DNA from: Streptomyces roseolus | GTDB taxonomy: Bacteria; Actinomycetota; Actinomycetes; Streptomycetales; Streptomycetaceae | Assembly (NCBI RefSeq): GCF_014649855.1 | Contig: NZ_BMTV01000011.1 | Span: 62,001-126,000 of the forward strand | Length of the DNA: 64,000 nt | Direction of reading: 5' to 3' | In this document: positions 1-8,003 of the stretch, in pieces | Position numbering within the stretch: position 1 is the stretch's first letter | Layout of the letters: the number at the start of each line of letters is the position of its first letter | The notes under the pieces: generated by a model | Seen by the model: the letters and a program-made list of their open reading frames with translations, nothing else | Databases searched by the model: none | Told to the model about the DNA's origin: nothing | Program-made: the position numbers and the translations under genes

Positions 1-4
1 CTCG

Positions 5-2005
5 TCAGACGCGCCCGTCGGTCACCGGCCCGGAGGTCCCCCGGGACAGTCGGTGCAGGCGCAGAGCCAGGTGGATCTCCAGGGCGCTGTCGGGTGTGTT
101 CCAGTCGGGGCCGAGGAGACGGGCGACACGGTCGAGGCGCTGCACGACCGTGTTGACGTGGACGTGGAGGGCGTCCTTGGCGCGGGCGAGGCTCGCGCCC
201 TGGTCGTAGTACGCGTACAGGGTGCGGACCAGTTCGGTGCCGCGTTCGGCGTCGTAGGCGAGGACCGGGCCGAGGACGCGGTCGACGTACGCGGTGATGT
301 CGGCGCGGTCGCCGAGCAGGACGCCGACGAAGCCGAGGGCGGCGGCGTCGGCGCCCTCCCCGGTGCGGCCGAGGGCGTGGAGCGCGGTGAGGCAGCGGAG
401 GGCCTCGGCGTGGAGGACCGCGTGGCGGTCCGGGCCGGTGCCGGGGCCCGCCGTGCCCACGGTGACGGGCGCGCCGACGCCCCGGGCGAGGCCCGCGGCG
501 AGCGCGTCGGCGAGGGGCCCGGCCTCGTCGCACGGGACGAGCAGGACGGTGCGGCCCCGGCGGCTGCCCGCCAGGCCGCCGAGCCGGCGCGCCGCGCGGC
601 CGGCCTCCGCGGCGAGCCGGGAACGCAGCGCGGGTTCGCAGTCGACGACCGCGACGGCGTGGGGGCGGGCGAGGTCCACGCCGAGGCGCCGGGCGCGCAG
701 GGCGAGGCTGCCCGGGTCCCAGTGGGCCGAGGAGGCGGGACCCGCGAGCAGGTCGTCGAGGAGTTCGCCGCGTACCCGGTCCTCGGTCTCGGCGACCGAG
801 CGGCGGACCAGCAGCAGCATCGCCGTGACGAGCGCCGACCGTTCGAACAGTCGCCGGTCCGCCTCGGAGAGGTCCTCGCGCCCGGTCAGCACGATGCTGC
901 CGAGGGGTTCGGCGCCGGCGAGGACGGCGCAGGTCCAGACGCCGCCGGCGCGTACCGCCCGGCCTTCCGTGCGCGAGGCCGCCAGGCTCGCGGCGGCGGG
1001 CGTCACCGGCTCGGTGCCGATCCGGGCGAGTTCGCTGCCGTCGGTGTCGTGGACCGCCACTCCCCCGCCGAGCAGCACGGCGATCTCGGCGGCCACCTCG
1101 TCGGTGCCGGCGCCGCGCAGCACCAGCTTGGAGAGCCGGTCGTGGGCGTCGGACGCCAGGTGGAGGGCCTCGCCGTGGGCGCGGGCGGTCGCGTTGGCGG
1201 CTTCGAGCCGGGCGAGGGCGGTGCGGGTCTCCTCCAGGCGGCGGGCGCTGTCGATGGCGACGGCGGCGTGGTCGGCGAGCGAGGCGAGGAGGGCGATGGC
1301 GTCCGGGGTGAACTCGCGCGGGGAGCGGTCGGCCGCGAAGAGGACCCCGATGATCTCCTCGCCCAGCCGGAGCGGGACGCCGAGGATGCCGCGGAGGCCC
1401 TCCTCGGCGACTCCGTCGTCGATCGGCCCGGTGTGCCGGTAGCGGTGGTCGGTGCGGTAGTCGGTGCTCGCGTACGGCCGGGCGGTCTGCGCGACGAGAC
1501 CGCCCAGGCCCTCCCCCATGCCGAGCCGCAGCTGCTGGAAGGCGGCCGAGACGGACCCTTCGGTGACCCGCATGAACGTGTCGTGGGCGGCCGGGTCGTT
1601 CAGCGTCAGATAGGCGACGTCCGAGCCGAGCAGCGTACGGGCCCGCCGGACGATGGCCCGCAGCACCGCGTCGAGGTCCCGCAGGCCCGCCAGGTCGCCG
1701 GCCGTGTCGTACAGGGCGACCAACTCGGCTTCCCTGCGCCGGTACTGGTCGAGCACCCGCCGCACCGCGAGCGCGGCCCCGGTGGTCTCCTCGATCCACG
1801 CCACGTCCTCCGGAGCGGCCCCGGCGGCCCGTGCCCCGGCGGCCTGCGCGGCGAGCTCCTCGCCGGGCGCACCGGCCGCCAGGAGGTCGAGGAGGCGACG
1901 GGCGGCCGCTTCGGTGGGCGACGGCGTACGGGACCCGGGAGGAGACGGCGTACGGGACTCGGCGGAAGACGGCGTACGGGGCTCGATGCGCCGGCCGGCG
2001 GTCAT
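5..2005 (-). CDS. PucR-family transcriptional regulator with GAF domain
   Basis: 666 aa. The N-terminal part is a low-complexity Ser/Pro/Thr tail followed by a helical stretch and a GAF-type sensor domain (about residues 100-260). A central domain of the CdaR/PucR type follows. The C-terminus carries the PucR helix-turn-helix (segment with YYDQGASLARAKDALHVH and NTVVQRLDRV). Such proteins usually control catabolic or nitrogen/purine genes; the ligand cannot be read from sequence. A strong Shine-Dalgarno (GAGGAGG) precedes ATG 2005. The neighbouring transporter gene on the same strand may be its target, which is inference only. Confidence 0.88.
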   Translation of the reverse strand: MTAGRRIEPRTPSSAESRTPSPPGSRTPSPTEAAARRLLDLLAAGAPGEELAAQAAGARAAGAAPEDVAWIEETTGAALAVRRVLDQYRRREAELVALYDTAGDLAGLRDLDAVLRAIVRRARTLLGSDVAYLTLNDPAAHDTFMRVTEGSVSAAFQQLRLGMGEGLGGLVAQTARPYASTDYRTDHRYRHTGPIDDGVAEEGLRGILGVPLRLGEEIIGVLFAADRSPREFTPDAIALLASLADHAAVAIDSARRLEETRTALARLEAANATARAHGEALHLASDAHDRLSKLVLRGAGTDEVAAEIAVLLGGGVAVHDTDGSELARIGTEPVTPAAASLAASRTEGRAVRAGGVWTCAVLAGAEPLGSIVLTGREDLSEADRRLFERSALVTAMLLLVRRSVAETEDRVRGELLDDLLAGPASSAHWDPGSLALRARRLGVDLARPHAVAVVDCEPALRSRLAAEAGRAARRLGGLAGSRRGRTVLLVPCDEAGPLADALAAGLARGVGAPVTVGTAGPGTGPDRHAVLHAEALRCLTALHALGRTGEGADAAALGFVGVLLGDRADITAYVDRVLGPVLAYDAERGTELVRTLYAYYDQGASLARAKDALHVHVNTVVQRLDRVARLLGPDWNTPDSALEIHLALRLHRLSRGTSGPVTDGRV
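1920..1981. repeat. three 24-bp tandem repeats inside the PucR gene
   Basis: The motif GACGGCGTACGG starts at 1920, 1944 and 1968, exactly 24 bp apart. The units encode three 8-residue repeats of the type SRTPSxxx at the N-terminus of the regulator, ahead of the GAF domain. Copy number could vary by slippage without breaking the frame. Confidence 0.85.
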
Positions 2006-2096
2006 GGGGCCTCCTCGCGGCCGGGTGGGTGAGGGGACGGACAGGCCCGGCCGCCGTCATCAGCGCGAGATGACGGCGGCCGGGGCGGCGCGGGCG

Positions 2097-3482
2097 CTAC
2101 GCGCGGTCACCGACAGCGGTGGCGGTGGTCGCGGGGGCCGCCGCGGCCGGTTCGTCCCGGTGGTTGCGGGTGAGGTCGCGTCCGAGCGTCTCGCGGGTGA
2201 CGGCGACGGTGATGGTGGTGATCACGGCGGCCGCGCAGAGGTAGACGCTGATGGGCGTGGAGCTGCCGTAGTCCTTGAGGAGTTCGACCGCGATGATGGG
2301 GGCGAGGGCTCCGGCGAGGATCGATGCCAGCTGGGAGCCCATGGAGGCGCCCGAGTAGCGGACCTTGGTGTCGAACATCTCGGAGATGAAGGCGGCCTGC
2401 GGCCCGTACATCGCGCCGTGCAGCAGCAGACCGGCCGTGACGGCCAGGGTGATGACGAGGAACGACTTCGAGTCGACGAGGCCGAAGAAGACGAACGCCC
2501 AGATCGCCATGCCTCCCGAGCCGATCAGCGTGACCGGGCGCCGGCCGAGGCGGTCGGAGAGCGCGCCCCACAGCGGGATGGTGACGAAGTGGACGGCCGA
2601 GCCGATCAGGACGGCGTTCAGGGCGGTGCTCTTCGGCAGCTCCAGGTGGACGGTGACGTACACGAGGAGGAAGGAGGTGAGGATGTAGTACGAGATGTTC
2701 TCGCCGAAGCGGGTGCCGATGGCCGACAGTACCTCGCGCCAGCTGCGCCGGAAGACCTCGACGACCGGTGCCTCCTCCTTGGCGCCCGCCGCGGCCGCCG
2801 CCTCCGCCTTGGCCTGCGCCTCCAGGAACACGGGGGACTCGGAGACCGAGACGCGGATCCACAGGCCGATCATGACGAGCAGTCCGGAGAGCAGGAACGG
2901 GATGCGCCAGCCCCAGGACTGGAAGGCGGCGTCCGACTGGACGGCGGCCAGCAGGGACAGGACGCCGGTGGCGAGCAGGTTGCCGCCGGGGGCGCCGGCC
3001 TGCGGCCAGGACGCCCAGAAGCCGCGGTTCTTGTCGCCGCCGTGCTCGGAGACGATCAGGACGGCTCCGCCCCACTCGCCGCCGAGGGCGAAGCCCTGGA
3101 CGAGCCGCAGCAGCGTCAGCAGGATCGGCGCCCACACGCCGATCGTCTCGTACGTAGGCAGCAGGCCCATCGCGAAGGTCGCGCCGCCCATCATCAGGAG
3201 GCTGAGCACCAGCAGCTTCTTGCGGCCGATCTTGTCGCCGAAGTGGCCGAAGACGATGCCGCCGAGCGGGCGGGCGGCGAACCCGATGGCGTACGTGACG
3301 AAGGCGATCAGGGTGCCCACGAGCGGGTCGGCGCTGGGGAAGAACAGGGTGTTGAAGACGAGGGCGGCGGCCGAGCCGTAGAGAAAGAAGTCGTACCACT
3401 CGATGGTGGTGCCGATCAGGCTGGCGGCGACGATCCGCTTGATGGATCCAGGCGGCGTGGGAGCGTGTGTTGCGGCGGCCAT
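2097..3482 (-). CDS. MFS transporter, metabolite:H+ symporter (MHS) type
   Basis: 461 aa from ATG 3482, chosen because GGAAG lies about 8 nt upstream and family similarity begins there (an upstream in-frame extension to 3662 has no family similarity). Twelve-helix major facilitator. The first loop carries the MHS/shikimate-proline-betaine signature (IEWYDFFLYG near the N-terminus, then RPLGGIVFGHFGDKIGRK). It probably imports a small organic acid or betaine with protons; the substrate is unknown. A Glu/Ala-rich cytoplasmic loop lies mid-protein. It sits 91 bp upstream of the PucR gene on the same strand, so regulator and transporter could share a transcript. Confidence 0.9.
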   Translation of the reverse strand: MAAATHAPTPPGSIKRIVAASLIGTTIEWYDFFLYGSAAALVFNTLFFPSADPLVGTLIAFVTYAIGFAARPLGGIVFGHFGDKIGRKKLLVLSLLMMGGATFAMGLLPTYETIGVWAPILLTLLRLVQGFALGGEWGGAVLIVSEHGGDKNRGFWASWPQAGAPGGNLLATGVLSLLAAVQSDAAFQSWGWRIPFLLSGLLVMIGLWIRVSVSESPVFLEAQAKAEAAAAAGAKEEAPVVEVFRRSWREVLSAIGTRFGENISYYILTSFLLVYVTVHLELPKSTALNAVLIGSAVHFVTIPLWGALSDRLGRRPVTLIGSGGMAIWAFVFFGLVDSKSFLVITLAVTAGLLLHGAMYGPQAAFISEMFDTKVRYSGASMGSQLASILAGALAPIIAVELLKDYGSSTPISVYLCAAAVITTITVAVTRETLGRDLTRNHRDEPAAAAPATTATAVGDRA

Positions 3483-3853
3483 GTGCACCACTTCCGAGCA
3501 GGTGATGGGGACGTGTTCGTGTCGCCACACCGTAGAAACCGGCTGGTCACGCGTGTATGTGGCTGCACACCATAGTTCGGCGGCCGAAGGTGCGGGCGGC
3601 CACCATGCGGAGGCCCTCCGAGACGGTCGAACACATTCCGGATAGGGGTTTGCACACGCCACAGGAGGGCGTCAGATATGGCTGTTTCTGCCTCAGTTTG
3701 ACGACGGGGTTCTCACTACGGTGCTGGTTTGGTGCTGACCTGAAACCCCACGTCAGCACCCCTGCGCACCTCTCCCGTGCTGGTTCGGTGCTGACTACGG
3801 AGCGTTGAACTCGGGCATTCGGCCACGGATCGGGTGGCGAGGGGTGAGCAGAC
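3483..3853. other. intergenic region, no gene; att-like repeats
   Basis: About 370 bp with no convincing coding frame. It is less GC-rich than its surroundings and contains the repeats at 3721-3795. It should hold the promoter of the MHS transporter. Its position beside an integrase remnant suggests leftover attachment-site DNA. Confidence 0.5.
3721..3795. repeat. 19-bp direct repeats, possible integrase arm sites
   Basis: GTGCTGGTTTGGTGCTGAC (3721-3739) recurs with one mismatch at 3777-3795, 56 bp apart. The core GGTGCTGAC also appears inverted at 3752-3760. Repeated short motifs beside the 3' end of a tyrosine integrase gene are typical of arm-type binding sites of attL/attR. Integrase binding is inference. 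Confidence 0.45.
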
Positions 3854-3896
3854 ACGTGAGGCCGACAGTCCTCGTCGAGGACTGTCGGCCTCACGT
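3854..3896. terminator. perfect 21-bp inverted repeat after the integrase remnant
   Basis: Two 21-bp arms (3854-3874 and 3876-3896) are exact reverse complements around a single base (3875). The stem lies 4 bp downstream of the integrase stop codon (minus strand), as expected for a terminator. It has no long U tract, as is common in streptomycetes. A protein-binding palindrome cannot be excluded. Confidence 0.7.
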
Positions 3897-3900
3897 CTCA

Positions 3901-4612
3901 TCAGGCGGCCGGGACGAGCGCGTCGAACTCCAGAGGCAGAGTCAGTTCGGCCTCCCGGGTGAAGACAGCGTCCATGAGGTTCCTCAGCCGCTCCGGCGCG
4001 TCGGGCATGACGTGCGCGTACGTCTCGAACGTGATGCGAGGGTCACGGTGCCCCAGCCACTCGGCCATGTCCGACACGGGCACACCCTCGGAAAGACCGG
4101 CCGAGGCGAAGAAGTGCCGCAGCCAGTGCGGCGTGATCTTCCTGGTGATGCCGGCGGCCTTCCTGGCGCCACGCCAGAGACGGTCGACGAGCGAGCACAT
4201 GAGGATGTTCGTGCGCCCGACGTCGGAGAACACGTCATCACCCCTGAGCCGGTTCGACCCCTCCTCCACACGGAAGGTGCCGTACACCCTGACGTGTTTC
4301 TTCACCTTGGCGGCGATGGAGGCGGGCAGCGGGACGGCGCGGCCTTCGTCCATGTCGCGCCATTTCAGGTGCCGGACACAGTGGGCCCGCCCCCGCCCCT
4401 TGGTGATCGCCTTCTACCGGGCGGTCTTCGGCTTCTCGTTCTCGCCGTCCTGGGTGACCTGCCGGTCCACATAGAGCATGCCCGCCTCGAAGTCGAACTG
4501 CTGCAGCGTCACGGCACTCGCCTCACCGATACGCAACCCGCAGCCGACCATCAGCCACACCAACAGCTTCTCATACTCCAGCCGTAGATCGTGATCATGG
4601 ATACCAAGACCG
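3901..4612 (-). pseudogene. tyrosine site-specific integrase remnant
   Basis: The catalytic domain is split between two frames. 4414-4612 encodes the segment with GCGLRIGEA, which supplies the first catalytic Arg. 3901-4353 encodes HWLRHFFAS (HxxR box) and GHRDPRITFETYAHV (His and nucleophile Tyr). The two frames join near 4354-4414 only through a frameshift, and the N-terminal SAM-like and arm-binding domains are missing. It is therefore a dead integrase, with att-like repeats beyond its 3' end. An IS110 tail and another pseudogene follow, marking an old insertion site. Confidence 0.85.
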
Positions 4613-4632
4613 CTCATCGGTAGCCTGCGCGT

Positions 4633-4990
4633 GTGGCTGAGACCTGGGACGAAGTGCAGCTGATCGCGGACGGCTTCGAGCGCGTGTACGACGAGTTGAC
4701 GTGGTACAGCGGGCCGCACGCCGGCCTTGGGGATATCGACGGCAAGCCGCACTACTTCCAGGGCGACGACTGGGATGAGGCCGACGAGTAACGCGTCTGA
4801 CCCGCGAGCGACGCCACGGTGGAGCTGGAGCGCGAGCAGTGGGCGACCTTCGCCAGGCGGAACGAATGCCGTGGGACCGGGACGGTGGAGCCAGAGATCA
4901 CCCGGGCCAGGGCGAGATCGACGCCCGTTACGACGAGCTGGCCCTGGTGCTGGCGCAGTACTCTCAGGCGCCGATCGACTCTCGCGCTGG
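4633..4990 (+). pseudogene. conserved hypothetical gene killed by two nonsense codons and a frameshift
   Basis: From GTG 4633 the frame reads VAETWDEVQLIADGFERVYD and on to GDDWDEADE, then TAA (4789). The same frame continues with TGA (4798) and PASDATVELEREQWATF, then loses frame. A neighbouring frame resumes with HPGQGEIDARYDELALVLAQ. The two stops look like changes from Tyr and Trp codons. I recognise a streptomycete hypothetical-protein style but no function. GTG 4633 to 4791 (52 aa) could still be translated. Confidence 0.7.
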
Positions 4991-5064
4991 ATCGTCCAGG
5001 TCCACGCAGCCAATCTGCCCCGTCTACACGCCTCCGCCCCAGTCACGCACCAGCTCGTAAGTCA

Positions 5065-5207
5065 CGCACCTACTACGGCCGCAAACGCCGCGAGGGAAAA
5101 CATCACATCGCCGCCCTCATCGCCCTGCCCCGGGGTCGCATCGGCTCCTCTTCGCCATGCTCCGGGGCGGCGCCTCTTACCAACCGCCCACCCCGGCAAC
5201 GGCTTGA
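5065..5207 (+). pseudogene. C-terminal remnant of an IS110-family transposase
   Basis: The frame from 5071 reads YYGRKRREGKHHIAALIAL. After a frameshift near 5145 it continues LFAMLRGGASYQPPTPATA and stops at 5205-5207. IS110/IS116/IS902 transposases end with this sort of sequence: a basic YxRKRxEGK stretch, an Ala/Leu/Arg helix, then LFAMLRDG..Y.PP. Only about 45 codons survive and the rest of the element, including both ends, is gone. Confidence 0.7.
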
Positions 5208-5251
5208 CGAAAACCTTGAAGGCACCTTCTCCGGTCAAAGGCACGACGCGG

Positions 5252-5659
5252 TCATCCGGCTCCTGAACCGGGCGATGGCGTGGTGTTCCAGCCATGATGG
5301 ACGTCTGTCAGCGGGACCAGTTCCGCACCCGGCACGACCAGCAGTACGGTTCCCAGGTCGCCGAGCCGGTCGGGCGGCTCATGAGCGGCCACGACCGGCC
5401 AGGGCGCCCAGCGGGCGCCGCGGGCGGCCCTGCGGGCCAGGCGCGCCAGCGGCCAGGGCCCGTCGACGGGCCGGTGGTCGTAGGCGATCAGCCGGGCACG
5501 GACGCGGGTGGCCACGACGAGGCCCTCGACCTTCAGCACGGTATCCGCCGAAGCCCCGTCCGGGGCCGGGTGCTCGCGCAGCCGTACGTCGCTGACGTGC
5601 CCGATCTCCCGGCCGTCGCGGTCCCGTACGCGGGCTCCCATCAGATCAGCCAGACGCAT
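5252..5659 (-). CDS. PRC-barrel-like protein B
   Basis: 135 aa from ATG 5659. The N-terminus (MRLADLMGARVRDRDGREIG) is typical of PRC-barrel domains, which begin with a label for a stored property (GxRVRDxxGREIG) and fold as a small beta barrel. The rest is Arg-rich and ends soon after a predicted strand (GTVLLVVPGAELVPLTDV). The start lies inside the end of the preceding PRC-like gene (14-bp overlap), so translation is probably coupled. It is the last gene of the Nramp operon. Function unknown. Confidence 0.75.
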   Translation of the reverse strand: MRLADLMGARVRDRDGREIGHVSDVRLREHPAPDGASADTVLKVEGLVVATRVRARLIAYDHRPVDGPWPLARLARRAARGARWAPWPVVAAHEPPDRLGDLGTVLLVVPGAELVPLTDVHHGWNTTPSPGSGAG

Positions 5660-6092
5660 GGTCGGCCCCCGGAAGTCGTCCGATGACGTTCTCGCGCGTC
5701 CAGTCCTCCAGCGCGTGCACCCCGACGTTCTCCTCGGGCAGGTCGACGCGGACCACCGCACCGATGCCGGTGACACGGCCGAAGTCCAGCCGGGCCGGGC
5801 CCTCGCCCTCGCCGACGCTCAGGCGCCGCTGCACCGCCGCGAGCCACCGGGCCGTCTTCCCGCCCAGACGCGGCGCGAGCGCGGCCGGCCCGACGAACAC
5901 GGCGGTGACCCGCGGAGGGCCGTCGGGGTCCAGTTCCAGTTCCAGGTCGTCGACCTTGCACACCGGCCGGTCGTCCCCGTCGACGACCTGCCGGTCCAGG
6001 AGGTGGAAACGGGCGCTGTACGCGCGTCCCGCCCACCGTGCCTCCGGCCCGGTCCGGGTCTCCTCGCGCGCGTCCGCCTCTTCGTCCGGCAT
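5646..6092 (-). CDS. PRC-barrel-like protein A
   Basis: 148 aa from ATG 6092, which overlaps the stop of the Nramp-like gene (ATGA). The N-terminal third is acidic (MPDEEADAREE). It is followed by a PRC-barrel-like segment (LLDRQVVDGDDRPVCKVDDL) and a long C-terminal part with two further beta-rich segments ending in EENVGVHALEDWTREN. PRC barrels often bind partner proteins or RNA. In this operon a role with the membrane transporter is plausible but not shown. Confidence 0.75.
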   Translation of the reverse strand: MPDEEADAREETRTGPEARWAGRAYSARFHLLDRQVVDGDDRPVCKVDDLELELDPDGPPRVTAVFVGPAALAPRLGGKTARWLAAVQRRLSVGEGEGPARLDFGRVTGIGAVVRVDLPEENVGVHALEDWTRENVIGRLPGADHASG

Positions 6093-7321
6093 CACAGACC
6101 TGCCTTCGTCGCGATCATCAGCGGGATGGCGGCCACCGCCGCCATCAGGACGACGACGAGGTACAGGCCGCCCATGAGGTTGGCGAACCTGCCGTTCCTC
6201 GCCTCGCCCATGTACTCGGGGTCGTTCGCCACCACGAGGATGGGCAGATAGGTCAGCGGCAGCGCGACCGCCGCGAAGACCAGGGAGTACTCGGTGACCA
6301 TGACCGGATCGACCCCGGTGAGGACCAGCGTCATGCCCGCCAGCAGGGCCACGATCACCACGGCGTGGAACCGCGACGCCGTCCGCGGAGCGGCGGTCTT
6401 GCCCCAGGTCCAGCCGAAGTACTGCGCCACCGTGTAGCCCGAGGAGAGCGCCGTCTCCAGCGCCGCGCCGAACGTCGCCGCGAAGACGCCGATCAGCACG
6501 AGCCCGAGCCCGAGCTTGCCCAGCGCGTACCCCACCGGGAGCACCACCTGGGACAGGTGCTCCACCGCGATCCCCGCCGGATGCAGCAGCAGCGCCGCCG
6601 CCGCCATGATCGACAGGGCGAGGAACCCGCCGAGGGGAAAGCCGAGGAAGACGTTGATCCGGGCCGTGATCAGGTCCTTGCGCTTCCACTTCTCCTCGAT
6701 GCCGCCGGAGGAGAAGAAGAACACCTCGTACGGGGTCATGGCGCTCGCGAACAGGGCGATGGCGTAGTAGAAGTACGTCGGCAGGCCCTCGCCGCCGGGC
6801 ACCTCGGGGTGCGTGACCCGTTCGAGCACCGAGCCCCAGGCCGGGTCGAGCCGGTAGACGGCGACCACGAAGACCACCAGGGCGAGACCGGCCAGGCCGA
6901 AGACCCGTTCCATGGTCTCGAACCGGGTCCGCCAGATCACCAGCCAGACCGCGAAGCCCACCAGCGGGACCCACAGCAGGTGGGCCACGGAGCTGATCAG
7001 CTCGATGGCGAGCGCCACACCGGCGAGTTCCGCCGCCAGGGTCAGCCCCGTGACGAGGAGCGAGCCCACCAGGTTGGCCAGGGCCGTCCGCGGCCCCAGC
7101 CGCTCGCGGACCAGGTCGAAGGTGGGGCGCCCGGCGACGGCGGCGACCCGGCCGGCCATCTCCGCGTATACGCAGATGCCGACCACGCCGACGAGGAGCA
7201 CCCAGACCAGGGAGAAGCCGAACCGGGCGCCCACGAGGGAAGCGGCGACGAGGTCGCCGATGTCCACGAAGCCGCCGATCGCAGTCAGGATGCCGAGGGT
7301 GACGGCCAGGAGGCGTTTCAC
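6092..7321 (-). CDS. atypical Nramp-family divalent metal transporter
   Basis: 409 aa from GTG 7321, which overlaps the lipoprotein stop (GTGA). Eleven or so hydrophobic helices follow the Nramp layout. The two metal-binding motifs are altered. In helix 1 the family DPGN is DIGD (residues 20-23). In helix 6 the MPH motif is MTPYE (Met195 kept). Asp20 and Met195 would keep two canonical ligands, while the Asn ligand is replaced by Asp. It is probably an inner-membrane cation transporter, perhaps with changed selectivity as in Nramp-related magnesium transporters. Third gene of a five-gene coupled operon. Confidence 0.85.
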   Translation of the reverse strand: MKRLLAVTLGILTAIGGFVDIGDLVAASLVGARFGFSLVWVLLVGVVGICVYAEMAGRVAAVAGRPTFDLVRERLGPRTALANLVGSLLVTGLTLAAELAGVALAIELISSVAHLLWVPLVGFAVWLVIWRTRFETMERVFGLAGLALVVFVVAVYRLDPAWGSVLERVTHPEVPGGEGLPTYFYYAIALFASAMTPYEVFFFSSGGIEEKWKRKDLITARINVFLGFPLGGFLALSIMAAAALLLHPAGIAVEHLSQVVLPVGYALGKLGLGLVLIGVFAATFGAALETALSSGYTVAQYFGWTWGKTAAPRTASRFHAVVIVALLAGMTLVLTGVDPVMVTEYSLVFAAVALPLTYLPILVVANDPEYMGEARNGRFANLMGGLYLVVVLMAAVAAIPLMIATKAGL

Positions 7322-7794
7322 GACGACATCTCCTCCTCGAACCCTTCCAGCCGCTCGGCTGCCTCGCGCAGGTCCCCGGTGTGCTCCGCCAGTTCGCGGA
7401 CCTCGCCGCGGCGGGCCCGGATCCGTACCTCCGCCAACGCGTCCGCCGCTTCGTCGAGGAGGGGGCCGAGGCGTTCGCGCACGGTGTCGGCCGTCTCGCC
7501 CGGCGGCTGCCGGGACTCGAACGTCCCCTGGGCGGCCAGCAGGTCGGTCTCCGCCTCGCCGAGCAGCACCGACACGTACGGGCCGGTCAGCCGGCCCCTT
7601 CTCGCCGCTTCCACCGCCAGCCGGGCGGTGGAAACTGCAGAGGCCGCCGCCTCGGCGGTGTTGGCCGCCTTGCGCCGGTAGTCCTCGTCCGTACGGGAGG
7701 GTCCCGCGCACCCGGCCACCGCCGCCACGGCCACGAGCGCCATCACCCCGGCGGCCGTCGGCCGCCGCCCTCGTAGGCGCACCGGCCGGTTCAC
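7318..7794 (-). CDS. lipoprotein, helical, unknown function
   Basis: 158 aa from GTG 7794, which overlaps the stop of the 29-residue membrane peptide (GTGA). A signal peptide with basic start (VNRPVRLRGRR) and hydrophobic core ends in a lipobox VAGC, so it should be lipid-anchored outside the membrane. The mature part is mostly alpha-helical, rich in Ala/Glu/Arg, with Glu-rich helices that could pair as a coiled coil. No enzyme motif is visible. Placed directly before the Nramp-like gene, it may serve as an accessory subunit. Confidence 0.8.
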   Translation of the reverse strand: MNRPVRLRGRRPTAAGVMALVAVAAVAGCAGPSRTDEDYRRKAANTAEAAASAVSTARLAVEAARRGRLTGPYVSVLLGEAETDLLAAQGTFESRQPPGETADTVRERLGPLLDEAADALAEVRIRARRGEVRELAEHTGDLREAAERLEGFEEEMSS

Positions 7795-7880
7795 CGGCCC
7801 CTCAGCACGAAGTAGGCGCCCACGGCGAGCAACAGCCCGAGCTGCGCCCATGCCGCGAGGAGTACCAGACCCTGGTTCAC
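7791..7880 (-). CDS. 29-residue single-helix membrane peptide
   Basis: GTG 7880 to TGA 7791 encodes VNQGLVLLAAWAQLGLLLA followed by VGAYFVLRGR: one hydrophobic helix with a basic C-terminal end. The stop overlaps the lipoprotein GTG (GTGA), the same kind of coupling seen at every other junction of this operon. That conserved coupling is the main reason to believe the gene. A G-rich stretch (GGTGGGGTGGG) lies just upstream as a possible ribosome site. Confidence 0.6.
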   Translation of the reverse strand: MNQGLVLLAAWAQLGLLLAVGAYFVLRGR

Positions 7881-7916
7881 AGAACCCACCCCACCATAGA
7901 CAAAGGAGCTGATCTC

Positions 7917-7940
7917 GTACCCGTACGTGGGGAGGTAAAC
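7917..7940 (-). promoter_or_regulatory. sigma-B-like promoter of the Nramp operon
   Basis: On the minus strand GTTT (7940-7937) and GGGTAC (7922-7917) are separated by 14 nt. This fits the streptomycete sigma-B consensus GNNT-N14-16-GGGTAY. It lies 37 bp upstream of the GTG of the membrane peptide. It would place the operon under general/osmotic stress control. Confidence 0.6.
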
Positions 7941-8003
7941 GTGTCGGCATCCGCCGCGCCCCGGCCCCGAGGACCGACGCCACCGGTACGGGACAGCGCC
8001 GGC

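Noticed and set aside
53..2032. Long open frame antisense to the PucR gene (659 codons)
   Set aside because: Shadow of a GC-rich gene: poor amino-acid composition, no family motifs, no ribosome site.
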